The position numbers and the translations under genes were made by a program. From Raphanus sativus (taxonomy: Eukaryota > Streptophyta > Magnoliopsida > Brassicales > Brassicaceae), in the NCBI RefSeq assembly GCF_000801105.2, contig NC_079517.1, forward strand, positions 22,453,579-22,517,578: a stretch of 64,000 nt of DNA. The letters run 5' to 3'. This document shows, piece by piece, positions 34,222 to 45,883 of this stretch. The notes below the pieces were generated by a model that was given only the letters and a program-made list of their open reading frames with translations, was not told the origin of the DNA and did no database searches. Numbering within the stretch: position 1 is the first letter of the stretch; each line of letters opens with the position of its first letter.

Positions 34222-34788
34222 CAATACAACCTCTATAAATTAATACTCAATAAACTAATAATTTCTATAAATTAATAAATTTCGCCGGTCCCAATTTGGG
34301 CCGGTGTAAAACATGATATAAATCGATAAAATAATAAGATAATAATATTTTTAAAATTCATATGTAAATATATAGTTCCATTAAAATCATAAATTAATAA
34401 TAAAGAAATATATATTTTTATATAAGTACAAAATAAACATTATATTTTTGGTTTTATATTTACAATAAAAATACATCTATTTTCTTAATATTTCAATATA
34501 TTTTGTTAATATTTAGTAAAATTATATCAAAATATCACATAACAATTCTATGAAACATAAAAATGTACACCAAATAAGATAATAAAAAAGATAATAAAAT
34601 AATATGAAAATTAAATTTAGAAAATTTAAATAATGTATATATGGAAAATTAAATATTTTCTTATTTTATAAACAAAAATAGGAAAAAGTAAAAAAAAATC
34701 TAAAAATGGAAATTTTTGTAAATTAATATCTCTATAAATTAATAAAATTTTAAAGTACCAACATTATTAATTTATAGAGGTTCTACTG
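34222..34788. mobile_element. Pogo/Emigrant-like MITE
   Basis: 567 bp. Left CAATACAACCTCTATAAATT and right (reversed) CAGTAGAACCTCTATAAATT are near-identical TIRs over about 25 bp, with TA duplications (34220-34221, 34789-34790). The interior is AT-rich, with a second TCTATAAATTAATAA block inside each end. No transposase. Confidence 0.82.
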
Positions 34789-35570
34789 TATTCTTTTTTT
34801 TTTTTGAAAAAGTAGATAGCATAATATTCAACATTTGGATCTAATGATTGTCAATAAGCAACTCAAAAAGCTACAAGATAATATGTATAAAGATTTGAAA
34901 TTCAAGAGGAATACAAATACCAAAAACTACCAGACTACTCGTTGTATCCAACCATTAATATATCCTAACACTACAAGAAAATATATTATTTACCAGGACG
35001 CTTTTTGTTGTAAATTCGTTATAAAAAGGGGATTACGACGAATTTACCTCAAAACATGATTCGTTGTTAATCGTCCGTCGTAAAAGAAGATTCGTCGTAA
35101 ACATCACGTAACTGTTACGAGTTAATGAATTCGTCGTAGAGGAGAAGGAAAGTATTCGTCGTAATGTCCACGTAAATCCTCGTTGTAACTAACTCGTAAA
35201 GGTTCATCGTAAAGGAGTTGTAAATATTTCGATGTAAAATACACGTAAAAGTTCGATGTAAATTCGTTGTAAAATTTACGACGACTTTACATCTCCGTCG
35301 TTGTAAACTCGATGGAATTGTTTACATCGTATTTACGAGTTCTTCGATGTAAATTCGTTGTAAACTTTACGACGAATTTACATCGTTATTTTATTTATTA
35401 TATTAATTATATTAATTTCATTTATTATTTTATTTTTATTTATAATTAAATTGGAAATAATAAAAATTAAAATTTCAAATAATAAAAAAACAATTGTTTA
35501 GAAAATAAATATTCCATAAATAAATTTTAAGTTTTAATATTTTACAAAACGAAATTATAAAAATAAAAAT

Positions 35571-37196
35571 CTACGGGAGCGATACATCATCAAAGTAGTT
35601 GGTCCCGCTCGGTCCCTCTCCGCTCGTTCCCCCTCCCACTGGATCGGTAGAATCGGGATCCCGTTGTTGCATCCCGAGAGCTTCTCGTCTGGCCGCCAAC
35701 GCTCTCTGCATGGTCGGGTTTCCCATCACCATAATATCTAACAGGTTCTCGAGAGAGTCTAAACGCTCCTGCTAGGTATCCAATCGAGCCTGCATCTGAG
35801 AAGTCTCTTGGACCCGTCTAGAAGAGTAAGACGAAGTCGCCCTTGCGACTTCGTTGACAGAACCGATTCCCACCGTCCGGCCCTTCTTTCTTGGAGCGAC
35901 CTACAAAAAATAATATTAAATAGTTAATATTGTTGAAATAGTAAAATTAATTTAAACTAGCTTTTAAATTTTACCTCCTCGAAGATCCTGTCGACCTCTT
36001 CCGTCGTCAATTTGACGGGTAATCCATCCGGAGACTGCTGGGTGAGTTGCGTCTCCCGCTCATCAACCCGAGCAGCCACAGTGTTGAAGAGCTTCTCGGA
36101 TGCAGGATCAACAAAAGTCCCGTCCGGTTTGGCGTGAGTCATCTTGAAAAGGTCGGACAAAGATGGCATGACTCCGGTCTTCTCAAACTATAAAAACCAA
36201 TAATAAAATATTAAATATTGAAATTCAAATTTATTAATAAAATAAATATTACAACTAAAACTTACAGCATCGAGACGGATCCCGGCATGAGGTTTTTGCC
36301 CGGTGGTATGAAGCATAGGAAAATTCCCGTCTTTATCCTTGGTCCTACGGGAAGCGGAGCAGGAGTTGGCCTTCCGGATTGAGCTGGGTAGCTTCCAAAA
36401 GGCGATGAGGCCATCCCATACATCCTTGGTGACCCCAGTGGGCTTCCCGTCATAGCCGTAGATCTCCCACTTATCCTTCCAATCCGAGACCGTGTTGGTA
36501 AGGCGAGTCTTCGCCTTTGCCTCGAATTCCTTCTTCACCATTTCGGTGATTCCTAAGGACCAATTCCACCTTTGCTGAAACAAACAAAATTATGAAACCA
36601 TTAATAATTAATAATTAATAATTAATAAAAATAATAAAATTAAATATTAAAAAGAAAATTGAAAAATTACCGCAAACTGTTTAAACCAAGTGGTCTTGAC
36701 GTGATCTGGAGTCAAGCTCCAGTTTGGATAAGCTCCGTCTAAGTATCCCTTCATCGTCTTTGAAACGCTCCGGGAAACACGGTTGTTGGCCCCAAACCTG
36801 CAAATTGAACCAACTTGTTAATAAAATATATAAAAATGATTTGAAATTTTTAAATTATAAATTTACTTACCAATAAGTACCCGGCGGTCTATCGGGGTCC
36901 AAAACGTCCATACCCTCCCGTCCAGGTGCGGAAAGCAAATCCTCCACCGTATATCTTGCGTATGGTGCATGAGGAGGCACCCGCAAGTCTGGATGAACTT
37001 CTGGCCCTGGAATGGGCTCCTGCGGAGCTGCTGGTGGAGGAGGTGGAGCCATCTGAGCTGCTGGTGGCGGAGGTGGAGCCATGTGAGGTGCGGGAGGAGG
37101 ACTCCAAACTCTCTGAGATGTCTGAGAGTCCGGAATGGCATCAGAAGATGCTCGGCCGCCGGAAGAAGAAGACGTCGCGACACCGTCGCCAAACAT
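35571..37196 (-). pseudogene. TnpA-like plant transposase (Transposase_24), five exons
   Basis: Minus strand, exons bounded by GT..AG: 37196-36871, 36797-36671, 36574-36266, 36187-35975, 35900-35571. Exon 1 is Pro-rich (APHMAPPPPPAAQMAP) and ends YTVEDLLSAPGREG..DPDRPPGTYW. Exons 2-3 give the conserved core: VSRSVSKTMKGYLDGAYPNW, TTWFKQF, RWNWSLGITEMVKKEFE, KDKWEIYGYDGKP. Exon 4 has PSLSDLFKMTHAKPDGTFVD and exon 5 a coiled coil, RATSSYSSRRVQETSQMQ. Such proteins bind subterminal repeats and help TNP2. Lesions: a TAG in exon 5 (35774-35772), and a poly-A run near 37213 that shifts an upstream ATG (MAPRKK) out of frame, leaving the internal ATG at 37196. Confidence 0.82.
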
Positions 37197-37419
37197 CTCA
37201 TCATAAGTCGGTGGTGGTTTTTTTCCTAGGAGCCATGATCTACATTATTTAAAAAAAAAATAATTAAAAATCACAACACTATTAATTAATTATTTTTAAA
37301 AAAATTCTCTATACTAACCACCTAAACTAATTCCCTAAACTAATTCCCTAAACTAATTCCCTAAACTAATTCTCTAAACTAATTTCCTATACTAACCACC
37401 TAAACTAATTATAAAAAAA

Positions 37420-37470
37420 AACTAACTAGAGAGAGAGAGAGAGGAGTTACCTTAGAGAGAGAGAGAGATT
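37420..37470. repeat. GA microsatellite
   Basis: Two runs of GAGAGA within the leader upstream of the TnpA-like gene. Confidence 0.8.
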
Positions 37471-37564
37471 TGTGAGGAATGAACGAGGAAGCCTCGTTCG
37501 GAGGCGTTGCATATATAAAGAAAACACGTTCCTCGTAAATTCGTCGTAAATTTACGAGGAATAT

Positions 37565-37970
37565 ACCAGGCCCGCGTTTTTGGGTTTACGACGAAAGTAC
37601 CAGGCCCGCTATTTTGGTTTACGAGGAAAGTACCAGGCCCGTGTTTCAGTTTACGACGAATTTACGTGGACACGTGCTTTCAGGAATTACGACGAAAGTA
37701 CCAGGCCCGCGTTTTTGGGTTTACGACGAAAGTACCAGGCCCGCTATTTTGGTTTACGAGGAAAGTACCAGGCCCGTGTTTCAGTTTACGACGAATTTAC
37801 GTGGACACGTGCTTTCAGGAATTACGACGAAAGTACCAGGCCCGCTTTTTTTGTTTACGACGTGTTTACAACGACTCTTTGAAACTACAAATCAAATCCC
37901 TAAACTCCGATTCATGTTTTACAACGAAGTTACGACGAACCTAACCTTTACGAGAAAAGTACCAGGCCCG
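37565..37970. repeat. 135-bp tandem repeat inside CACTA
   Basis: Units start ACCAGGCCCGC at 37565, 37700 and 37835 (period 135 bp, two full copies and one part copy). Each contains three sub-copies of TACGA(C/G)GAAAGTACCAGGCCCG, so it is an expansion of the element's own binding-type repeat. All three plus-strand frames are open through it, giving false ORFs. Confidence 0.9.
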
Positions 37971-38258
37971 CGTTTTTTTTACAACGAAATTACAACAAAA
38001 TATGTGAAACCCCGAAAATCAAATCCCTAAACCCCAAACTTACATATCTATACTATCATATCTTTTACACATTCAACCTCTTTTTCCAACTGAAACCATA
38101 AACTCCAATTTTTTTTTTAAATGCATATTATATAAAACAGAATTTGATACACATATGAAAATAAGATCTTCTAATAAAAATCAACATTTGTTACATATTT
38201 TACATCATGAAGAATCGTTTGAGTTCTCATCAACATCACTACAATGATCATCATCGCT

Positions 38259-39890
38259 TCAATCGAACTCATCTTCACGTGCTTCATCCGTCACATCTTC
38301 GGGAAGATCTTCATATTGACGGTTATCCGGGTCGTTCAAAAGAATTTCATCAGTTTGTTGATCAGGTACCTCAACTTCATTGATTGCATCTTCTTCTTGC
38401 AAAGGTGGTTCTTCTCCAGCAACAATCCGTCCACGAGGTGTTATTTTGATAGCAGTTAACCAATTTATCCCAGAACTTCGAAGGCGAGGGTATGGAAGGA
38501 AGCTAACTTGTTCGGCTTGGGAAGCTAAGATGAAAGGCTCGAATTTGTTATATCTTCTCCCAGAATGGATATCCACAACACCAAATTTGTTAAACCGAAC
38601 ACCAAGGTTCTCCACGGGGTCGGACCACAACTCCTTTAGCTCATGTATCAGTGGTTGAAGAAATACATTCAACGACCGTTTTGGATGCTTCGGCCCAGGG
38701 ATTAATATGGTCAAGAATAGAAATTCTTGTTCCATACACATGTCCGGCGGCAGGTTGTACGGCGTAAGAATAACTGGCCACAAAGAATATTGTCTCCCAG
38801 ACATACCAAATGGACTAAATCCATCGGTGCATAACCCAAGATAGACATTCCAAATATTTTCAGCGAAATCTGGGTATACCTTGTTGAAATGTTTCCACGC
38901 CCTTGCATCTGATGGGTGAGCGACCTCGCCATCCTTCTGGACATGTTCAGCATGCCACCTCATCCATGCAGCAGTCTTCTCCGATTGGTATAATCTTTTT
39001 AACCTGTCTTTAATGGGTAGGTACCACATCCTTTGGTACGGTACCCTATTCCTCCCACGTCCTTGCGGCTTGAATCGTGGTTTCTTGCAGAATCGACACT
39101 CTTCTAACTTCTCATCATCCTTCCAGTAGATCATGCAGTTGTCGATGCAAACATCTATCATCTCCGAAGGCAACCCTAGACTATAAACCAATTTCTGAAT
39201 CTCATAATAAGACTCAGCTGACACGTTGTCTTCTGGCAAATACTCTTTGAACATCTCCGCCCAAGCATCCATGCAATTCTCAGGTAAATTATGATCCGTT
39301 TTAATGTTCATCATCCTAGCTGCTAGAGACAATTTAGAGAGACCTTCTCTACAACCAGTGTAGATTGGTTGATTTGCAGCATCTAACATTTTATAAAACC
39401 TTTTTGCATCCAAATTAGGTTCTTCTACATTTCCAGTTTCATGAGCTATTGTTGTAGTTGTTTCTAAAAATGCATCAGTAATCATGTCTTGAACCCTATC
39501 ATGATCTACCATCTGCTCCTCCTGATGATAACTAGATTCATTATGCAAATGATTTTGTTCTTCACTATTACCAGCATCTTCAAAATTATTACTACTACTA
39601 GCTTCATTTCCACCATAACCCTCCCCATGTTGATACCAAATATAATATTGTGGTGTAAATCCTCTGTTTAGTAAGTGCTTCCATACAGTTTCACTACGAG
39701 CAAATTTTGAATTCTTGCATTTCCGACAAGGGCAGAACATCTTACCGCTTTCCTGCGTGATCGGTGTACAGCCCGCCTGGTGCATAAATGTCTCTAGCCC
39801 GCTTAGAAATGCATCCGTCACTCTACCGGAATCATCTTTATGCGAATACATCCAACTTGATAACTCGTAAATATTGAAGCCATCAGCCAT
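38259..39890 (-). pseudogene. TNP2-like CACTA transposase, internally deleted, 543 aa
   Basis: A single open frame. Residues 1-95 are the transposase-associated domain: LSSWMYSHKDDSGRVTDAFLSGLETFMHQ, CPCRKCKNSKFARSETVWKHLLNRGF, YYIWYQHGEGY. Next come an acidic linker and the TNP2 N-half: [85 protein letters not shown]. After LIPGPKHPKRSLNVFLQPLIHELKELW it jumps to the family's C-terminal end (RRYNKFEPFILASQAEQVSF, NWLTAIKITPRGR). The intervening part that normally holds the rest of the catalytic domain and DUF4218 is gone; full proteins are about twice this length. The frame is kept across the deletion, so a truncated protein that could still bind partners is possible. Confidence 0.88.
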
Positions 39891-40522
39891 TTGTTTTTCT
39901 TTTTTTCTGGTTTTTTTTCTTTGATTTCGTTTGTGTGTTATTTGATTGAGAAATGATCATATATATAGACGATTTTCGCAAAGTGGTAGGTGAATGTATA
40001 ACATGGATTTTACAACGAAAAGCTTTACTATGCTTTTACATCGTTTTTACATCTTATTTACAACGAATTTACAATGAAGTTAGTTTATTTTTGAACCCCA
40101 CTATATGCACGTTTTCACCAAAAGTAACGGTTACATGATTCGTCGTAAATGGCTTGTATATTTAAAATGAGTTTACGACGAATTGGGCTTTCCACGTAAA
40201 GCACTCGTAAATTTACAATGATTTTACAACGAAGTTAGTTACTTTAAACCACACTATATGCACGTTTTTCACCAAAAGTAACGGTTACATGATTCGTCGT
40301 AAATGGCTTGTATATTTACAATGAATTTACGACGAATTGGGCTTTCCACGTAAAAGCCTTGTAAAATTACATTGGGTTTACGACGAAACAATTTCGTTGT
40401 AACTTTACAACGAATTTACGACGAATATTTATTTATTCGTAACGTCGTCGTAAACACCATTTACGAGGAAATAATTTCCTCGTAACGCGTCGTTGTTATA
40501 GACGCGTTTTCTTGTAGTGTAA

Positions 40523-42231
40523 TCCTTACCTTTGTAAATAATTTAAATCATTTTAGAGATTGTTTTTTTTTTGGTCTAAATGTTAAGTGAGATTGTTTTG
40601 TTTTTAACTAAAAGCAAAGGAAAAAAATACAAATCGATGGCATCTAAAAAATTAGAATTTTTCTTTGTTCACCTCCTAAAAAGTAATATTAATTGTGAAA
40701 AGAAAACTTTAACGTTGCAAACTTTAATCCTAGATTCTATAGTTTAAGGTTTTGGATTTAGGTTTTGTGTTTAAAGTTTGACCTCTACGGATTTAGAGTT
40801 TTTGTTAACATATTTAGAATTTTGTTGATACCATTACCAACCATAAGTTTTAAAATTCAAATTATAAACTCTAAAACTCTAAAACTATAAATCATTGGAT
40901 TAAGGTTTAAGATTTTGAGATTTAGGATTTATCGTTTACTATTTTGGGTTTAAAGTTTAGAACTTTATAACATCAAAATTTTATTTTTTTTTGTTATTTT
41001 TTATAACCTGAATATGACTTGGCAGTTTTTTAATCGCTTGTCTAAGCAAAACAAATATATAATTTTATGTATTTAGACCAAAAAACCATCATAAGAAATA
41101 TATCATAGGAACTGAAGTTTTAGAATTTCCTAAGGTTTTTCCGGTCAACTGAGCATATAATATTTCCTAAGGTTAGTATAAATATTTATATAGCTATCAT
41201 TTATTTACATATAAATAATGTATATGATGGCATATACTTATCTTTGCAAATATAAATATTTTTTAGTTATTTTGTTTTCTTATATTTGACCTTTGAGTAG
41301 TTAGATGTCAATCTCTATAAGGTTATTTGAGAAGTCAGTTTTCTATATGTCACATTCACGCTTACACGGATACTTTTAATGAATTAAATTATTACAGTTA
41401 AATATTTTCACTGATTTTTTTTTGTTTAGTTTTCTTTTTAAAATTTTCCAAATAACATATATAATAAAAAAGAAAATTTGTAGTCGTTTCATACCTCACG
41501 TTTTCAAAGTCAGTAAAGAGAAATGGTAACGTCCCAGTTTTCCTTTCTGATTTGAAACCCGAACGTTGTAGTCGTTTTGTTGTTGTTTCAGTCATAATGT
41601 TTTTATGGGCGAGATCCTAAACTCTCAAGTCGTTAAGATTCATCCCACCTGAAATTTCAGTCCGATTCAAGAACCAAGGCTTGATAAAGTGGGCATCAGA
41701 CCCGAAGCAAGTTCATCGATAGATCCACGGTGGTGAGAGATCGCTTAGAACCAGAATGGAGCCATCGACATGGGAGTTTCAGAGAAACAGAGGCACCAAT
41801 CCAATGAGAGACGAAACCACGTCACTAAGTTCGATGTTGAGAGGCTTGGAGCAGAGATCAATCAAAGAAAACTTGCCATCGAAGGTATACATGCTCTAGT
41901 TAAAAAAAAAAAGAAAAAAAGAAGGTATACATGCTCTTGCTGGGAGACCAATCTGGAGATAGAGTTGAAGCTGATAAGCTAATTTATTTTTCTTGTGAAA
42001 CGATTGAGAAAAAAACGGATTAAGGAGAGAGTTGTTACATAGAAAGAGAACCTCAGAAAAGTGTTCAGTTTCACGGTTTGACCGAGAGGTGATGTATCAG
42101 AAAACATGAATGGATGTATCCAGAGTTTTCGTTGTACCATTAGAGAAGAAGTGGAAGTTTTAAGAGAGATGTAGAAAACACGAAAGAGGGAGAGAAGAGT
42201 TGAAGAAGTTATTTGTTAAATGGTGAAGGGA
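40523..42231. other. Spacer with degenerate TTTAGGG-like words, no gene supported
   Basis: 40720-40960 holds many 'ttaaggtttaagattttgagatttagg'-style words on both strands that look like decayed telomere-type sequence. A 70-aa ORF at 41770-41982 (EKQRHQSNERRNHVTKFDVE) has no family I recognise and includes a poly-Lys run from an A-rich tract. Confidence 0.4.
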
Positions 42232-42236
42232 TAAGA

Positions 42237-43735
42237 TGTAGCATCCCTATCCCGGGGACTTTTATAAAAAATACTCAGATTTCCATAAATCGTTCAAAAT
42301 CCCTTTATTAAAACTTAAGATCGTCTTACATAAAACCGAAACTCAATACGATGATAGATTATTCAATAACATAAGCAAAACTCGAATATAAATAGTTCGA
42401 AAAGCAACAGAAACTTAAAAACAACTGGCACCAAACGAACTCCTACTCCTGCTCTCTCCCAGCCATACCTGAAAAGAAGGAGGGATGAGTACAGAATATT
42501 CAGTGAGGACAGGCTCCAAGAACCACGAACTGACTCAAGCCCAATAACAGTCAACACAGTCATAAGTTTTAAAGATCCAAGCACACAAAGAGCAAACTAA
42601 CACCAATCAACCTAGACGTAGGACCTATAGCTGTTTACGGACGTCCCACCTCGTACCGGCCTAACCTGGAAGGGGTGCCCTCTCTCGGGAAATCCGTCCC
42701 CCTCTCCAGCTTCCTAAAGGCTAACCGGATTGCAGCACGTTGGCCCACTGGCTCTGTCTGCCCCCGGCCATTCATAGCCCGACACAGCAACTTTTCGGTT
42801 TGACTCAATCCTATGGCGCCTCTACACTTTTTCTTATTTGTATCCCGCCCTCGGGCGGTACCTTTCACATCACAACACTTCCTGTGGGTACCTCTTGTTA
42901 GGCTACTGTCCCACGGGTCCTAGACTCTAGACGTCCACCCGTTCTCGGTGGTCCAAGCAGGACTATAAAAAAGGTTCAATGACAACTACACTAACACAGA
43001 CTCATACTTATACTTCACTTCTCGTCTTACTCGACAACTTTCACTTACTCATTTCACTTATCACTTAACACATAGTCTCAACTTATCATCACTTAGACAC
43101 TTCCAACTCAATTCATCACCGCCCTAGCATGACTAGGGCTTCATCAATCACACATATCACACATCACAGTAGAAACCATAGATCTAACACAAGGACTATG
43201 TCTGCAGTTACTCAACAAGAGATAAATTCACATCCAAGTCCTCATCTTAGTTTCTTGGAGCGGTAGATCTGGATCTAGGAAAAGGAGAAGAGTTGGTCAC
43301 CACTCTGGATCTGATCCATAAAGATTCACAAGAGGGGAGAGGGGGTTAGGTTTAGATCTTGTCATACCCAATGACTTAGAAGGTTAGGGATCTAGATTAC
43401 CTTAAGGTTCAGATCTGAGAAGGTTACAAAAAAAAGAATCAAGGAGGCGATGACTGGGGACTCGGGATCGGCGGCTCGGGCTGCGTGCGGGACGGTCGGC
43501 GGCTGGCGAGCGGACGGCGGCGGTCGGCCGGCGGCGATCGGCGGCGGCTGGTCGTCGGCGGCGGAGGCGGCGGCGAGGTTCTGGTCGGGCAGGGCTTCGC
43601 TTGATGTCTCTCTTGTGATGAAACCCTATGAGTGCTGCTCATTTTATAAGAAATAGGAGAGCCTTGGGGTAGGATTTCACTGACTTGGGCCTGCAACTCT
43701 TGGGTTTCATTTTGGGCCGGGCCCGGAATGTTACA
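42237..43735 (-). mobile_element. Chromovirus-type 3' LTR
   Basis: On the minus strand it starts TGTAACATTCCGGGCCCGG (43735) and ends ..GGGATGCTACA (42237), giving TG..CA and 1499 bp. It is preceded by a purine tract (43736-43748) and by the chromovirus pol end. The 5 bp after it (42232-42236, TAAGA) would be one TSD copy; the partner is not in the window. It contains a GC-rich CGG-like stretch at 43450-43580, and 42600-42880 is unusually GC-rich. Confidence 0.8.
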
Positions 43736-43748
43736 ACTCTCCCCCACT
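43736..43748 (-). promoter_or_regulatory. Polypurine tract of chromovirus
   Basis: Reads GTGGGGGAGAGT on the minus strand directly before the LTR's TG. Confidence 0.78.
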
Positions 43749-44245
43749 AGGAATGAATTCGTCCCGAATTCTGGTTTCGTCCCAGTTTCTCTCCAGATCC
43801 CCAAAACATCCCGGGGTGAGTATTCCGCAGTTGCGATTCAGGTTCCCACACATCCTCATAGATTCTGTCCCTTTCCCAACGGACTAGCACCATCCTTGTC
43901 TTTTTCCCGCGATTTCTAACTTCCTTTTCATCCATGATCCTTACCAGCTCGCTAACTAGTGTCAGATTACGTCGTGCATCCGCGGGTGGGGTGGTAGAAT
44001 CAACTATGGTTCTCGTACTACTCTCCGGAGTACCGATATGTGAAACAGGTCATGGAAGTCTGACAATTGCTGCCGCAGTGCGAGTCGGTATGCGACCGTG
44101 CTAATCTTTTTCGTTATCACATACGGGCCCATATACCTAGGCCTCAGCTTCTTCAGCTTCCGGTTTGGGTCACTTCCTCGGAAGGTCCTCATTTTTAAAT
44201 ACACCTCATCTCCCACTGAGAACTCTAAACTCTTCCTATGCTTAT
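43747..44245 (-). pseudogene. Chromovirus integrase tail and chromodomain, interrupted
   Basis: From 44245 on the minus strand: FSVGDEVYLKMRTF, KLRPRYMGPYVITKKI, AYRLALRQQLSDFHDLFHISVLRR, the integrase C-terminal (GPY-type) region of plant chromoviruses. After a stop near 44004 and a frame change the text continues (43935-43747) with LVRIMDEKEVRNRGKK, VLVRWERDRIYEDVWEPESQLR, a chromodomain-like module that in this clade targets integration to marked chromatin. The rest of pol should lie beyond the Tat insertion at 44246 but is not found to the right of the assembly gap. Confidence 0.82.
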
Positions 44246-45704
44246 TGTGGGAACCGAAATTCGCACTGTCGATTTTAGTTGAGTTAACCGAAGGAAAACT
44301 AAGTAAACCTAGTTTTCCCTGAAGGCTCGGATTCTCTGCGATAACCAAACGAAATTGATACAATAAAGCAACGTAGCGGAAAAATTGCACTAAGGCGTTT
44401 TATTGAATATATGGTACAATATTCTTCCGAAAAAGGGAAGTAGAGAAACGCTGAAGCGAAAAACGACGGAAATAAAGGAGACAAAACGTTCTAAGCTTTG
44501 CTCCGCTAGTCTAACTCCTAAGTCCTAAGCTAGCAGGAATTCTCTAAGTCCCTAAGTTTCGGATTTGCTCTCTCTCTGAGATTTTTTGCTCTGCTCTTCC
44601 TTCTCTCCCAAAGCTCCTTTATATACTTCTTCTTATGACGGTCTATTCTCCTTCTGGGCCGCAAGGCGGGCTTTTTTCCATTTTCGTCGGCCTCCATGTT
44701 TATCGGGAAACTTGACATTTATCTTCGGGAAACTTGACATTTATCTTCCGGAAATTTAGCATTTATCTTGTTACGTAAAGATAAACGTAAATCTTCGTAT
44801 CCATCTCAGATAATCGTAAACGGACTGTCCGATCGCGTTTGGTCCCTTTCGGGCGTGTCTAGGACTTCCGTTGTTTTCTACGATTTCTTCGGAAGATCTT
44901 CAATCTTCGTAGAGTTGAGATGAGTGGTGTCTAAAGATAACCATCGCTGTTTCGTACAGAGAATTTAAGATCTTCCTTCCGTTGATATCTTACGAGTTTC
45001 CGAAGTGTTTCCGACGATCTTAGTTTGGAGTAAGAGCGGGAGTTTTGTACGCGGAATCTCGATGATTCGTCCTGCGAGGACTTGGGAAAGACTCGAAGTA
45101 CAGACTTCAGATCGCCGGGGACTGGATTCGTGTACCGAAGATTGTTATCCGAAGACCCGAGCCAGCACGGGGCTAGCCGCCCGGCGACCACGGCCAGCAC
45201 GGGCGCTAGCCGCCGGCGGCCACGGCCAGCACGGGGCTAGCCGCCCGGCGGCCACGGCCAGCACGGGCGCTAGCCGCCGGCGGCCACGGCCAGCACGGGG
45301 CTAGCCGCCCGGCGGCCACGGCCAGCACGGGCGCCAGCCGCCGGCGGCCACGGCCAGCACGGGGCTAGCCGCCCGGCGGCCACGGCCAGCACGGGCGCTA
45401 GCCGCCGGCGGCCACGGCCAGCACGGGGCTAGCCGCCGGCGGCCACGGCCAGCACGGGCGCTAGCCGCCGGCGGCCACGGCCAGCACGGGGCTAGCCGCC
45501 CGGCGGCCATGGCCAGCACGGGTGCTAGCCGCCGGCGGCCACGGCCAGCACGGGGCTAGCCGCCCGGCGGCTACGGCCAAGGCCGGGGTCGGCTGCTCGG
45601 TTCCTTCGGTTTACGGGTGTTCGTGTTCGTTTTTTCGGAAGGTTTTTCGTATGACAAATAGACTTAGCCGTTGATTTCGAGATAACCGTTTTTTACCCCC
45701 AACA
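44246..45704 (-). repeat. Tat-type 3' LTR, 1459 bp
   Basis: On the minus strand TGTTGGGGGTAAAAAACGG .. CGAATTTCGGTTCCCACA. It contains a GC-rich 32-bp minisatellite (45161-45592) at a place corresponding to the minisatellite in the related LTR at 1-2584. Confidence 0.9.
45161..45592. repeat. GC-rich 32-bp minisatellite in Tat LTR
   Basis: About 13 copies of a 32-bp subunit starting GCCAGCACGGG and containing CTAGCCGCC and GGCGGCCACG. Two subunit types alternate (GGGGCTAGCCGCCC and GGGCGCTAGCCGCC), giving a 64-bp higher-order period. GC content is far above the surroundings. Three frames on each strand are open through it, so the ORFs here are artefacts. Confidence 0.95.
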
Positions 45705-45720
45705 GTTAGCCCCCCAGCAT
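45705..45720 (-). promoter_or_regulatory. Polypurine tract of Tat element
   Basis: Minus-strand ATGCTGGGGGGCTAAC, directly before the LTR's TGTTGGGGG. Confidence 0.8.
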
Positions 45721-45818
45721 GCAAGATGCGGGAGCGATTTTGTGTGCGAAAGATTTGAAAATCGAAATTTTCGGCTAGGAATATTTTATTCCGAAAAACT
45801 CTACCACCTTTGATTTCT

Positions 45819-45824
45819 TATAAG
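45819..45824 (+). promoter_or_regulatory. TATA-like box for the antisense ORF
   Basis: TATAAG, 65 bp upstream of the ATG at 45884, followed by a C/T-rich leader (CACTCACTCTCC), the layout of an ordinary plant core promoter. Confidence 0.6.
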
Positions 45825-45883
45825 TAGCACCCCATCTCCCTCTCATTTTTCACTCACTCTCCTTTTCTCAAATTTCAGAAAAC

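Larger units (their letters stand above)
34969..40519 (-). mobile_element. CACTA (En/Spm) element, 5.55 kb, transposase deleted
   Basis: TIRs CACTACAAGAAAATA.. / ..TTTTCTTGTAGTG with TSD TAA (34966-34968, 40520-40522). Both subterminal regions (34990-35400, 39990-40500) are packed with TTTACGACGAA / TTCGTCGTAAA words. It contains, on the minus strand and in this order, a TNP2-like gene (39890-38259) and a TnpA-like gene (37196-35571). The catalytic middle of TNP2 is missing, so the copy is non-autonomous although otherwise well preserved. Confidence 0.95.

Noticed and set aside
34835..35059. 74-aa ORF across the CACTA left end
   Set aside because: It runs over the TIR at 34969 and subterminal repeats, so it cannot be a conserved gene.
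36926..37252. 108-aa plus-strand ORF (EEAPASLDELLALEWAPAELL)
   Set aside because: It is antisense to the Pro-rich exon 1 of the TnpA-like gene; the acidic repeat mirrors the PPP repeat.
37580..38030. Three overlapping plus-strand ORFs with repeated KYQAR / ESTRPVF / KVPGP words
   Set aside because: They are readings of the 135-bp tandem repeat within the CACTA, antisense to its genes.
43439..43804. Minus-strand 121-aa ORF, Ser/Pro-rich
   Set aside because: It lies in the GC-rich part of the chromovirus LTR; composition-driven, with no domain.
45005..45519. Long ORFs on both strands, rich in Ala, Arg and Pro
   Set aside because: They are products of a GC-rich 32-bp tandem repeat inside an LTR; all frames are open.
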